From NCBI RefSeq assembly GCF_030272615.1, contig NC_081414.1, positions 50,191,136 through 50,255,135 on the forward strand: DNA of 64,000 bases. Direction: 5' to 3'. Shown here piece by piece: positions 11,696 through 22,646 of this stretch (position 1 is its first letter; each line of letters starts with the position of its first letter). A program made the position numbers and the translations under genes. This stretch comes from Cryptomeria japonica (Eukaryota; Streptophyta; Pinopsida; Cupressales; Cupressaceae). The notes under the pieces were generated by a model. That model searched no databases. It was not told the DNA's origin and worked only from the letters and a program-made list of their open reading frames with translations.

Positions 11696-12539
11696 AAATA
11701 CGATAATTAAAACATTTATTAATTAACATTTAATGATATTGGAAAATCGTCTCATTTATGAGACTGCACGATTTTCTTCTAATATATGATTATTAATGTT
11801 TATTATTTGTTATGATTATTATTTATTATTATTGTTTTATTTTAATGTAACGTTCATATCTCAATTATTAATATTATATTAACTATTAAAGAAGTTTTAC
11901 CATAAAATACTATTAAAACATAAAATAGATATATTGAATATATTACACTTACCATATAACGTGTTATTTAATAAATATAAAATATAAACATGAATTGTCA
12001 AAATACATTATAAGTATTATTTGGAATAATATCGTATTAATACAATAGAACCGATATACAATATAAATTATTTATGCTCTCCTTAAACCACACTTAAGAA
12101 GAGCGAATATAAAACCTGAATTAAATAATTATTATTAATTTAATATTTATTAATGAAAGATTAATTGAAATTATTAAATGGTTGTTTATTTATTAGATAT
12201 CATTATTTAATTAGTATTCATTAATAATAATATTCTGAAAATATTCAAATAGAGCAAAACAATATTATCATTATAAGCATTACATATTAATAAAAAATAT
12301 TATTATTAAAACAATGTTATAATATTATATTATTAATAATATTATTGTTTACATTTCATAATTCTACTATTGTTCTTAAAATACTCCTGGCATAGTAATT
12401 AGTAATAGGCAGCGAACCAATTATATGAGGAGACGATTAAGAAATGAGATTTTATAACCGTACGATAATATTAAAATGGACCCCATATTAATATACAAAA
12501 TATTTATAATGATCGATACCCAATTAAGTGAGCGCTAAA

Positions 12540-12835
12540 CCTTAAAATTTTCGAGGGTATTGCACCCAGCAATCACATTATGTGTGATGCGGTGCGTCTA
12601 GCTTAAAGGCGCCGAAAGGAGTTTCGGGTGGGCCAGGGAGCGGTGACTCCAACAGTCACCCCGCTCACTCCTCCCTCAGCAGTCACGACCCCTGGCTGGG
12701 TTCGCCTCAACCCCCCCGCTAGTATTAAAAGCATAACTCGTGGGCAAGAGGTAGGAGAAAAGGCACGCAGAAGATAAGATAGGGGAAGGAGAACGTCAAG
12801 AGCAGAAGGGACACAGGTAAGTCACTCCACCGCCA
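12540..12835 (+). promoter_or_regulatory. GC-rich promoter-like region
   Basis: A GC-rich stretch in very AT-rich surroundings. It holds a hairpin GAGCGGTGACT (12638-12648) with AGTCACCCCGCTC (12654-12666), a TATA-like GTATTAAAAGC near 12721-12732 and a purine-rich leader. ACAGGTAAGT near 12814 looks like a splice donor. The order suggests U3 promoter and transcribed leader of an LTR read on the plus strand. Confidence 0.4.
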
Positions 12836-13006
12836 ATATCAATTCTGCAATAAGTTTATTTATAAATCAGTAGGGTTACATACCCCAGGGTAGATGTTCA
12901 TTAAAATCATCAATACATAAATGTATGTAGTTTAATTAATTCAGTACATAGCATATACATAGATGTGGTTGGAATACAAATGTATAGAGACTAATATAAT
13001 GAAAAT

Positions 13007-13011
<5 letters not shown>

Positions 13012-13041
<30 letters not shown>
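13012..13041. repeat. AT dinucleotide microsatellite
   Basis: Thirty bases of uninterrupted AT/TA repeat. Confidence 0.95.
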
Positions 13042-13043
<2 letters not shown>

Positions 13044-13532
13044 GTATACAATGTGAATAAATCTCCATGGGCTAAATCAACTAATAAATAGATTACAACT
13101 ACAATTTGAGGAATAAACAACATTATTCAATTAAGGACTAGTAGGAATGAATTAAGATATTACCATGTTAATGAATGAGGCAAATTGCATATCCAAACCT
13201 AATGAGATTAATTAAGAATAGAGTAATAAGGATAGTAGGAACTAGGCCTCTGTCAGGTAGGCCACCCACTGCGGATGACTAAAGGTCTGCCGACGGTTCG
13301 GCCAAGGGGGAGTGTACCGCCCTTGGGGCCTGATAAGCGCTACGGGCATCCTATTGCAGCTAGACCTCTTGATCTCATTAGGAATGAAATATGAGAATTG
13401 ACTTATTGATAACAAGTGACCTTAAGTGAATTGGCTAATTACACTCTAGGTAAATCATTCATACCAAAATCAATTGTTGAAATGCATTGTTTATATGTTT
13501 TTTTTTAGATTGCGGATTTAGGGGACATTACA

Positions 13533-13827
13533 GCTCACTGTCATCTCGCCCCAATCTCTCCTATCCTACCCTTAATGACTAAATTGTAGAGAACTTTAAT
13601 GTCATCCCAAAATATGACAAAGAGAAAAGTACCAAGATGTTAAGTGATTTCATCAGTAGACTATTCCTAAAATGTTTAGTAGCAGAGACAAATGTCATCA
13701 TTATCAACCAATCGCTGAATGTGGTGATGATAAACCTCAATGTGCTTCTTCACTAATTTCAAGATTCCTTGATTGTTACAGGAAAAGTGTAATTTGAGGA
13801 AGTTGTCAATCATGTAAAACTGGATTT
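13533..13827 (-). pseudogene. Copia RNase H remnant, copy 2
   Basis: Direct repeat of 11403-11695, almost identical, with a 5-bp length difference near 13640. It begins right after the terminal CA at 13532. Both copies carry the same broken reading frame, so the duplication happened after the fragment had decayed. Confidence 0.7.
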
Positions 13828-15050
13828 AACCATAATACACAATTGGGCCACAAACTAAGCGAAATAACTAACAAAGCAATGGCCTAATGTTGTGGATATA
13901 AGATTATCTAATTGCCCACCTATTACCTATAGAACAATCCATTGACCTATGAATCATCATCATAGGCTAGTAACTTGAACTTGAACATCATGGGTGAAGT
14001 GGAAAGTTTACATTCAACCATGTGAAAGCATATTAAAAGATTTGTTGAATACTTGACTTGGCCCATGAAAATGAAATGCTCATCTCGCCAAAGTAGATCA
14101 GTCACATCAAAAGCAAAAAAAAAGATCAAATTTCACTTGCTAAAAAGAAGTGGCTCCACTAATTGTGACGGAAAGATTATCAACACAAACAACAAGAATC
14201 AAAATGTCATCACCATCAATTTTACATTTACTCTTGTAAACCCATTTGCATCGAAGGAGTTTTACTTTGAGTCAATTCAGCTAACTACTAGGGATGATTT
14301 TATGAAATATAACTTTTTAAAATTTTCCACAATTCACAAAAGATATTCTTTTTGTGTTCTGACAGTCTTTTTTTTGTGTTTCTGGATTTTACACAAATTT
14401 AAATATAAAATATTACTCACTTATTTATTTTTTATTTGAAGAAATACTTCATATTGTATGAGTAACCACCCAACTAGGTTGAAATAATATCATAACAACA
14501 ATTAAATGCACCTGGTAATGCTGGCTGGAGTTAGTTCACTGACCCAAAAACACAATTAAAACTTTTTTGCAGCTGAAGTAAAGATGTTGTCCCTTGTTGT
14601 GCTGGCGGCTAGGTGTCAATGTGACTTTTGGTGGCGCTGATTGCTAAAATCAGAAACAAATAATCTGCAATTCCTTGTGGCAGTATTCCCAATGAGTCTG
14701 CACTGCCTTTTGGGTTATGGGAGACCCACAAAGAGATGTGGCTGGGCAAAAAAGACACAAATAAATTTTGAATCTGCCAATATCTCTTTTGGTTTGCTGT
14801 TGATTCCACTTTGACCTGCGTTAAACCCCTTTATGTGCTGGGCCTTATGAATAAGAAAATTTAAAAAAAACACAATTTATCAGATTTTCACCAATCTTGC
14901 TTCCATGCCACCTTCCCAAGGTTCGACTCTTTTCCTGTCTTTTTCAGTCCCACATCACTCTCCTAAATATGGGGCAATCACTGATATTTGGTCTTATTTC
15001 CTTCTTGGTAGCTGGTGTCTAAGTTCTAGGGAACAAGTATATTAAAAAAA
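13828..15050. other. Noncoding
   Basis: Open frames around 14053-14439 and 14609-14809 show no family motif. No other feature was recognised. Confidence 0.5.
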
Positions 15051-15200
15051 AATTGTAACCTTTGCAGTCCTCCTTTGGTCAGTGATGAACCCCTCTTTCA
15101 ATTTGTAACCTTTGCAGTCCTCCTTTGGTCAGTGATGAACCCCTCTTTCAATTTGTAACCTTTGCAGTCCTCCTTTGGTCAGTGATGAACCCCTCTTTCA
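15051..15200. repeat. Three tandem copies of a 50-bp unit
   Basis: The unit runs from TTTGTAACCTTTGCAG to GAACCCCTCTTTCA and occurs at 15051-15100, 15101-15150 and 15151-15200, essentially identical. Confidence 0.95.
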
Positions 15201-16439
15201 ATAAGTGATTACCTCTTATAAGTTATAACCTAAGTTGCGGGTCCCGGTTTGGGTTTGTGGGTTCAGCCAAGAAATTTTTTGGGGTTTTGGGTTTGTTAGT
15301 ACAAAAACATATAAAAATAAAAAATTTATACATACATGCAGCAGTAGTTAAGTTCAAAATACACCACTAAGCTAATAGTCAAATAACATAGCAAAATAGT
15401 AAATACACCACCATATTAATCTTTTAGTTCAAAAATAATAATGTCAAGCTACAACAATCAGCCATCACTGATCAAATATCATGTGGGTCATCAAAAATAT
15501 CATCATCATCTTGCATATGTTGTGGTAAATTAGAAGAACCACAAACAATGCCCCTAAGAGTGGCACTGGCACTAAACATTCGCACATAGAAACAAATAAA
15601 GAATATTGCACATATTAATGAAAGGAACACTAACACCTCAATACACAGATTGATATACTAATGAACAAATGAGTAATTTTGATTCGAAATCCACTAATCC
15701 CAAAAAGATAAGAACGCTGCCCAGATGAATATTACATTTGCAAAGGAAAACAATATTCAAAAATATCTACTCAAGCCCATAGACTTAAACGAATATTTGA
15801 GCAACATGTTCTATTTCATATGCACAAAGACGAACAAACTCTTTAGGAATCAGCAAATTTTATTGACCTTGCTTCGATCGTGTCTCACTCTCACACCACA
15901 ATGTGATGGGGATCAAAGAAAATCAGGACCCCTTCTTATGTCCTTTCATTACATATTTAAACTATGTTCCACAGAGTTTCAAGGACAAGGATGACAGGGG
16001 ACGTTGAGACACGTTTCCGATACAGGGTACTTTTGGGTCATTTTTGGGTAGATGGCAAGGGATGGCTGTTAAAAAAATAGGGGGATTTTTAAAAATATAG
16101 AGAAATTTCAAATATGCATATCATAACAATGGTAAAGCATTCATCATAGACATTAATACATTGCATTAGACTTGAATTCAGATTTCACAAGAGAATCAAC
16201 AAACGTTTTGCCAAAATTCAAATGCTTTCATTCATCATTGTCAATAAACATGTCATAAACATCCAATTCCATAATAGACATAAATATTAAACATCCATAA
16301 CTATGAAATGACATAAACTGTAAATAGAAAACATAGAAGTCCAGAATCAATTGTCCATAATAATGTCAAGATAAACTAAGAAAATATATGGCTGTCCATA
16401 ATCAGCACATGGTGGGTCTAAGACTAAGAGTCTTAATCA
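15201..16439. other. Noncoding, possible hAT terminus
   Basis: A G-rich run GGGTCCCGGTTTGGG (near 15240) and a possible transposon end CAGGGGACGTTGAGACACG (near 15996) lie downstream of the broken hAT gene. A matching inverted end on the other side was not found, so the element boundaries stay open. Confidence 0.35.
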
Positions 16440-18598
16440 AGATCAGAGCTCGAATCACTATCAATATGAGGGGCTGCCTCCTCAACCAATGGAACCCCTA
16501 GCAATCCTAGGGTTGTCTCCTCCTCAATCTGCATAGCATCTTCGGGATTGACATCTCAACATAAGGCTAGATTTTGATAGTAGTCAGGAGTTTGGCGATC
16601 CTATAGCCACAATGTACTGTGAACAACCATTAACTTATCCGATCGTCTAGAAGTAAGGTTTGGATGAAGCTATATGTGGACCAATTCCTCTTTGTAGCAG
16701 AGGAGCCAACACCTTGTGAAAGAAGACGAATGACAAGTACTCTTAGGTCTGGTGCATCCCTACCATGCCACGTCCACCATCCAATAGGGTTGACATGAGC
16801 TAATGTAGCTCTATCCGACCTCACCTCTGGTCTACAATAGGTTGGACAGTGAAGATTGACAAATGCAAGCCGCTATGTGTGAAGTTTGGTAGAATCATCT
16901 CCACTATACATTTTTGCAAGGGCCTTGAAGCCATCTTTCACCTCTTCATCACTAGATGGAGGCACTCTCCTAGGTCTTGGTGCATACCATTTGGGATTGA
17001 GAGCATAGGCTGCTGTGTGAAATGGGTTGTTCATAATGTTCCAACATTGTGACACAATGAACCTAAGATGCTCCTCATAAAATCCCAAAGTAGGGTCCCT
17101 ACTATGAATAACTTGCTTTATCCGACCAAGCATGCTATCAAAGGTCTCATAAATCTCTCTAAGGTTAGGAGAGTCAATATCAGCATATCTAATCACTTGC
17201 ACAATAGGCTTAATGAAGGAGAAAATATATCTCCAAGTGCAAACAAGTTACAAGTTAGAAACATTTCGAAAATTAAATAATAAAATCAGCACTGCCAATT
17301 TTCTTACCTCATTGTGGACTACTAGTCATCATCAAGGATTTTTTGCTTCACACTTCTTCCCTCTGTTGTGCTTGTCTCATGCCATCTAACCCACTCTGCA
17401 TTGACCACCATGGATTGTGGAGCCTCCTAGACCTCAAGCATCCTCTCTAACAAAATAAAGCAGCTGGCATATCTAGTCTCCATGGGCTTGAGGAATTCCT
17501 TCCTTGAAAATGTCCTAAACAATGCAAGTGAAGTGTGATGGTTGCAAATGAACATTTGCACATCTCTAGCCTCTAACACCGTTGTCCTCACACAATCAAT
17601 TTTCCTGATGTCCTTCGAGGTATTGTTCAATGCATGCACACAACATGGGGTCCAAAAAATGTGCTTATAATCACTCTCCACCATCATTCCAGCTAGCTTA
17701 CACAAACAGGCTGAATCAGTCACTACCTGCACAACATTAGGGGCTACAACCTCTTCTATGGTATCTCTCAAAATCTGAAACTGGAAGGCTGCATCCTTCC
17801 TTTTCCCTGAACAATCTATAGCTCTAAGAAAATAAGAGCCTGCGGTGCTAGTGACAATAAGATTGATGAGTGGCTGATGTTTGATATCGGTCCAGCCATC
17901 CATGATTATAGAGCATCCATCCCTCATTCATTTTTGTCTCATATCCTCCATCAAAACAGTCACCTTGGAGTACTCTTTACCAAGAAGGGTGGTGCGTAGC
18001 TTAGTTTGTCTAGGTGGAACAAATGAGGGACCAGCAGCTATGACATCTTTGAACATTTGTTTAAAATATGAAGAATGCTAGACATGGAATGGTATAGTAT
18101 GAGCATAAAGAAACTTAGCAATAGAAGCTTCAGTCTTATCTCATGCTTTTATGTTAAACAAAATAGCACATTAGTTTCTCTCTTAGTCTTCTTAGTAGTA
18201 GAAGTGCCATCCTCTTTCCCATGAGAAGCATCATCCATTGACATAGTAGGCTGCAAATTCTCTGTTGAAGTCCCTGTACTTAATGCTTTCCCCTCCATAT
18301 GCAATCTAGTTGCCTCAATTCTCTTAGCTTGAGTTATTTTTTTGTAACCTTTCACCCCTTGACCACTTACGCCCAAAAGATGGCAATAGACTCCAGTATA
18401 GCTGCCATTAATATGTTTGTGGTACAAATGACTCTCCCATTTTCTAGTAGCCCATTTTTTTTTCTTGTCTTTGTCAATTCTTGTAGCAAATTGTAGTAGA
18501 GGTTTTTTTGGGTCAAATGGGCCTTTTGCATAGTGTTTGAGGATTTGGGAATGACAATCAAATGGGTTTGAGGAAGTTGCTGCCACTGCTACATTCAC
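16440..18598 (-). pseudogene. hAT-type transposase (BED, DUF659, hAT dimerisation), broken
   Basis: Reading on the minus strand, a BED-like zinc finger region (18598-18149, WESHLYHKHINGSYTGVYCH) is followed by a DUF659 domain (17927-17427, MDGWTDIKHQPLINLIV and VQVVTDSACLCKLAG). A middle region follows (17202-16873, FHTAAYALNPKWY), then a dimerisation region (16824-16630, NPIGWWTWHGRDAPDLRVL and KRNWSTYSF). An acidic tail reaches about 16440. Several in-frame stops interrupt it, for example TGA near 17930 where a Trp codon is expected (TGG>TGA). Such transposases cut and paste DNA with 8-bp target duplications. It is unrelated in detail to the hAT copy at 48570. Confidence 0.8.
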
Positions 18599-18928
18599 AC
18601 TTCCGAAGACCCCCCAACGGCTGCCCCACTTCTAGTTCTTGGTATAGTTTGAGTTCCTTTTTCAATTTCAACTACATCACTCTCACTATCACTACTCCCA
18701 CTGCTATTCTCATAGCTGCTCATGATTTTGTTTGTATAAGAATGTCAAAGAAAGCTGCAAATTGAAAAATAAACAAAATTAACCCACAATGCCCTCCCTT
18801 TTTGTTCAAAAACTTGAAAAAAAATTGAACAAATCTAAAACAAATGCAAAATGAAAAGCATACCTCTAATGGAGATTTGATACCTCAACCTCCTCTTTCA
18901 CCTGCTCTTCACTCCTTGACTAGCTGCT
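18599..18928. other. 5' flank of the broken hAT gene
   Basis: Probably the start region of the hAT gene. No clear inverted end was found before the LTR-like boundary at 18929. Confidence 0.35.
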
Positions 18929-20085
18929 TGTAATGTCCCCTAATTAGTTATACTCTAAATTCACTTAAATTCACCAAATCTAAATAGGCAATTGATTTTA
19001 TGGAAGTACCTTTAGTAGACTTATTCCCTACAAACACAAAATTAGAGGACACTTATGAAGTAATACTCATAAACTGAAACATATATTAAAGAGATTAGGA
19101 TGAGTGATACAGTTACCTGCTGAAGACCTTGAAATGAGTTAATTATATATTATGTTTGTTAGAGTAGATAAAATCAGATTATAGATAAGTTTTTCGTTCT
19201 TTGTTATTCCATTCTTAGTGAACTGGGATAGTTTGGTTTGATAGGGTGCCCAAGAAACCCTCAACCCTAGGCCCAAGAGTGGATGTTGTTGGCAAGAGAC
19301 ACTGTTCCGGTGAATACTGATGCATGGAAGATGCTTAGGGGTTGTCATTGATGGCAACTTAGTTCACAAATCACATCTGGTGTACATAGGTTTTACCAGA
19401 ATTCATATTATTCATGAGGCATAAGTCTAGAAAGTGGAACACAGTAACCGGTGGAATGTGCATATCTTGATTTTGATTGGATAATTTTGGTCACGGTGAT
19501 AAAGGCTATTGATTCCAGGTTCGAGGTAGACTATTTCGTTATCCCGATATCCGATGTTGATTCGTGAGCAAGATTGAAGGTTTGGTATCTGGTAATTTAG
19601 TTAGAGCAGAGCTATTTTGGTGTAACGTGTGTTGCGGATTCAAAGGGTTGATTTCGGTGATTGGTTTCATGTTCGAGGTGATTGGGCCGACTTATGGAAA
19701 GCTTATTATCTTTGTGTTTTGGTTTGCATTTGGATTTGTGGGTGGATTGAGCCGACTTGGTGATACACGTTTCATGTTGTGTGTTATGTGGTTTTTAGAA
19801 GCCGACATGGTAAAAGTTTCTTTTTTTGGTGCGGATATATAAGATCGATATGGATGAGCATTTTGACATATGTTGAGAGTGAAGGAAGTTTGCATGAGCG
19901 AATTTGCAAAGGTTGGTGAATGTGGTTGAAGGTTTTGGTGCTCCGATGTATGACAGAGCAGGAAAACAGAGCAGAGAGACAAATCAGTTGCAGAAGATAA
20001 TTTGAGCCCAACCAGAACTGCATTTTGGCATATGTAGATGATATACTTCAGTTCATTCATTATTGTAATCAATTGTAATAGCCTG
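18929..20085 (+). mobile_element. LTR-like start of the TGTAATGTCCCC type, then unassigned sequence
   Basis: TGTAATGTCCCCTAATTAG at 18929 matches the ends seen at 10883 and 13532 (inverted) and 63013. No partner end with a matching target duplication was found, so only the boundary is supported. Downstream to 20085 no coding region is recognised. Confidence 0.35.
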
Positions 20086-20370
20086 TAAATCAGTGAGCCT
20101 TCCTCCGAGTTGTAGCCCTTTTGTATTTAAGCAGTGAATTCTAGGCAGTGTGTCTGAATGCAAGTGCATTCCCCTCATGTAATATTATCATACTTCTGGC
20201 CATAGTATAATAATATTGTGGGTTCAAATCCCACCGTGGTTTTTCCCTTTCCGAGTTTCCACGTAAAAATCTTGGTGTTATGGTTGTGTGGTTAATTGCT
20301 TTATGTTTCTACATTTCACTTTCATTCTTATGCATCTGGTGGTTTAAGAATCAAGTTAATAAGTTTGCAA
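20086..20370 (+). mobile_element. Copia-type LTR fragment (R-U5 part)
   Basis: Contains the hairpin GTGGGTTCAAATCCCAC, then GTGGTTTTTCCC, a G-rich turn and TTTCCACGTAAAA. The same order occurs in the Copia LTRs at 23820-23870 and 30080-30125 and, inverted, at 63450-63510. A TATA-like GTATTTAAGC precedes it near 20131. The limits of the fragment are approximate. Confidence 0.55.
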
Positions 20371-20419
20371 ATTACAAAATACTGATGTTATTGGATGCTT
20401 TGATTCCTTTCCTTTATAT

Positions 20420-20700
20420 CTCTCAATGTGAGGGAGAGGTCACACCTCTTCATCATGTATGCCCTTTGGCAAGAGACACACCATTTCACCATTAGCACTC
20501 TTTTGAAAGAGTGCAACTCTTCATTTTTTCTGCCCTTTGAAAGGGACACAACCTTTCACAATCAAATCTGCACTTCTTATTTAAGTTAGTTCTGCACTCC
20601 TGATTCCCCAGATTATCCCTTCTCAAATGAGGCTCTCTTCTCCCTTTTATACCCCATATTTGGGAGAGTCACAACTTATCATTTCATTCCTTTTGTCCAT
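20420..20700. other. Cluster of short perfect hairpins
   Basis: Serial inverted repeats include GAGGTCACACCTC, GCACTCTTTTGAAAGAGTGC (20495-20514) and CCCTTTGAAAGGG (20533-20545), most followed by ACACA-type words. No ORF is present. Probably part of a retroelement leader or LTR; origin unknown. Confidence 0.5.
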
Positions 20701-20888
20701 TCATTAACTTAATTAAATTTTGAATTATACTCTTTTATATTTTCATTTTAATTTTATTATTAATAGTTACCATTAAATTCTATTTCCAAATGGAGACATC
20801 ACTTTGCTCCTCTTACTGCCATTCCATAACTTTGCAAATGCAAAATGAAATGTGTTTTCTTTCTTTTTTCTTGTTTTATTGTTGTTTA

Positions 20889-21023
20889 TGTTGACTTGGT
20901 GGTTAGCACCACCTTCGGGGTTCGCGACATGGCTTAACAACCTCCCGTCGATCTAGGTAAGTCTGGTGTTTGTAGCGGGCATTGATAGCTCGAGCTTTTG
21001 GCGCAACGGCAAACATACCTACA
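20889..21023 (+). repeat. Left terminal repeat of the TRIM
   Basis: 135 bp, TG...CA, partner of 21118-21252. It contains TTTTGGCGCAACGGC. Confidence 0.9.
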
Positions 21024-21046
21024 ATTGGGATCAAAGCCTTGAGTCA

Positions 21047-21061
21047 CAGGTTCGAATCCTG
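21047..21061 (+). other. T-arm-like stem-loop next to the TRIM primer site
   Basis: CAGGTTCGAATCCTG is a perfect tRNA T-arm-like hairpin and pol III B-box-like sequence, lying 8 bases after the primer site. It resembles the T arm on the same side of a tRNA as the primer complement. It may reflect copying of, or pairing with, more than the tRNA 3' end. Confidence 0.5.
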
Positions 21062-21117
21062 GGAGGTCTCCTTCATTTTGTTGGTGTGGAACCCTCAGTC
21101 GGTGCTGAGGGGGAGAT

Positions 21118-21252
21118 TGTTGACTTGGTGGTCAGCACCTCCTTCGGAGTTCGCGACATGGCTTAACTGCCTCCCGTGGATTTGGGTAAGTTTGGCGTTT
21201 GTAGTGGGCGTTGATAGCTCGAGCTTTTGGCGCAACGACAAACATACCTACA
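21118..21252 (+). repeat. Right terminal repeat of the TRIM
   Basis: 135 bp, preceded by a purine tract and followed by the target duplication GTTTA. Confidence 0.9.
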
Positions 21253-21403
21253 GTTTATTCATGTTGGTGGGGTCGGCCAGGTCATAAAATTATTTAAAAA
21301 TTTTTTATTTTTATTTTTTTTGTTGCCAACAAGTGTTGGGCCTTGCACCGTCCCCATTGCATTTTGGAAATGTCCCGTGTGTGTCGCAGCTAGGAAACAA
21401 GTC

Positions 21404-21664
21404 TGTTAGCGGCATTATTGTACACAAACATAAGACTAGTTAATTATGTGTAATTGTTTTGGTTAGTTGGCAACCGAGGGGTGGTTGTTGCAGTGCGACG
21501 GTTGGCGCTCGCACCCCCTCGGTATCTTTATATACCTAGGAATGTAACTTGTAACACACAATGATGAATGGAATAACATCTCTTATACTTGTCTGATATC
21601 TATGGCATTATTATTTTGCATTACGCGCTTTATGTCTTAAGTTATTCACATGAGAGGGCAAACA
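21404..21664 (+). repeat. 5' LTR of the gypsy element
   Basis: Starts TGTTAGCGGCATT and ends GAGGGCAAACA. A TATA-like TTTATATACC lies near 21528. Confidence 0.95.
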
Positions 21665-21666
21665 TT

Positions 21667-21679
21667 TGGCGCCGTTGCC
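21667..21679 (+). other. Primer binding site, tRNA-Asp type
   Basis: TGGCGCCGTTGCC lies two bases after the 5' LTR. This is the primer site known from Athila-like elements. Confidence 0.85.
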
Positions 21680-21720
21680 TAGGCGTACTCGGGAATGGAA
21701 GACGCGGATGGCACACAGAC

Positions 21721-22092
21721 ATGATGGGCCTACCCGTTGGTGAGATAAACCTAAAGGCCGACGACGCGCGAATAGAACTTTACATAGGGGAAGACACCGC
21801 AACGAGAGAATTTTCAATTCTGCTCCAAGTAGCCATCCAGACCTACGTCCAACGAGAGGCGACGGAAGCGGAAATCCCACCAAGTGTCGTGTGGACAGCG
21901 TTGGAGGTGAGCCCGACAGTAAACCGGTTGATGAACCATCTTTCCCGGTTGCTTGCACAGGCATCACTGGCACAACAAGCTCGTTTGGAAGAGATTGCCC
22001 AGGAAGAGCGACGCCAACAGATCCTTCAACAATACAAAGATAACAGCCGACGAGAAGTAGAACGGGATGGCTCCACGCCAGGAAGGAATTGA
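21721..22092 (+). CDS. Small ORF before gag (ORF0-like)
   Basis: The first ATG after the primer site opens a 123-codon frame, MMGLPVGEINLKADDARIEL to STPGRN. It is charged and helical with a likely coiled coil (SLAQQARLEEIAQEERRQQI). It is in another frame than gag and ends at a TGA before a stretch with a triple TTGAACC repeat and AATAAA-like signals (22087-22170). It may be an intact accessory ORF or the N-terminus of gag cut off by a frameshift. I do not recognise a known domain. Confidence 0.5.
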   Translation: MMGLPVGEINLKADDARIELYIGEDTATREFSILLQVAIQTYVQREATEAEIPPSVVWTALEVSPTVNRLMNHLSRLLAQASLAQQARLEEIAQEERRQQILQQYKDNSRREVERDGSTPGRN

Positions 22093-22219
22093 ACCTTGAA
22101 CCTTGAACCTTCTATATTCAAATAAAAGTGTCATTGACACAAGTTGTATCTGAGGAAATGAATTAATAAAGACATGTTTTGATTTACGTATTGTGAATTA
22201 TGGAAATGTACGACAATTA

Positions 22220-22646
22220 ATGCCCAACCTATTGAATAAAGATAGAAATAAAAAAACAGAAACGGACAAGTGGGAGGCCGCGCAGGGGGCCTTGATTCTA
22301 GAGCAGCAAGTAGAACATAGACGAAGGTTGAGGCAACTTGCCAAAGGACGACTTGCCGAAGGGTGGCTCGAGGGGAACCAAGGAGGTGTCACGGAAGATG
22401 CAAAAGCTGACAGAAATTTCTATGCGTCTCCAGAACACCGTAGGGTGTGGAGCCACGAAGAGTTTCTAGAGGAAACAAGGTTACGGTGGAATCTAGTCGA
22501 GGAGACTCGGGATCAGTTTAGAAACTTATCCCTTACACCACGAAGTGAGGATCACGAAAGGGAGCCAGGAGTGGGCATAGGTGAGAACGAAGGGGAGGAC
22601 AACCGTACGGCTGTAAGTGCGACACACGGCAGGCAGAACACCGTAC
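22220..22646 (+). pseudogene. gag N-terminal part, cut by the Copia insertion
   Basis: An open frame rich in Glu, Arg and Gln (LILEQQVEHRRRLRQLAKGR, SHEEFLEETRLRWNLVEETR) runs into the Copia element at 22647. With the Copia element left out, the frame continues correctly at 30329. This shows that the gag reading frame was intact here when the Copia element landed. The first ATG in frame is at 22220. Confidence 0.7.

Larger units (their letters stand above)
11696..13532 (+). mobile_element. LTR-like segment between duplicated RNase H remnants
   Basis: About 1.84 kb that starts very AT-rich (11696-12380) and then has a GC-rich, promoter-like section (12540-12835). It ends TTAGGGGACATTACA at 13532, like the right end of the element at 3159-10883. 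A left terminus with TG was not identified, so the element may be truncated. It could also be read on the minus strand as starting at 13532 with TGTAATGTCCCC. Confidence 0.45.
20889..21252 (+). mobile_element. TRIM (miniature LTR retrotransposon), 364 bp
   Basis: Two 135-bp direct repeats (20889-21023 and 21118-21252) begin TGTTGACTTGG and end ACATACCTACA. They flank 94 bp with a degenerate primer site at 21026-21038 (11 of 13 match to the initiator tRNA-Met site) and a purine tract GAGGGGGAGAT before the second repeat. The target duplication GTTTA is present at 20884-20888 and 21253-21257. The repeats differ at about 13 positions, so the insertion is not young. It has no coding capacity, as expected for TRIMs, which depend on other elements. 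Confidence 0.9.

Noticed and set aside
13533-13827. 295-bp repeats as LTRs of a small element
   Set aside because: They encode a Copia RNase H fragment and lack TG...CA ends, primer site and purine tract.
15996-16030. Defined terminus of the hAT copy at 16440-18598
   Set aside because: Only one possible end seen; no inverted partner or 8-bp target duplication found.
20221-20240. pol III B-box-like GGTTCAAATCC
   Set aside because: Part of a hairpin shared with Copia-type LTRs where the B-box bases are not conserved.
21047-21061. tRNA gene suggested by a perfect B box
   Set aside because: No acceptor stem or full cloverleaf around it; it lies in the TRIM internal region next to a primer site.
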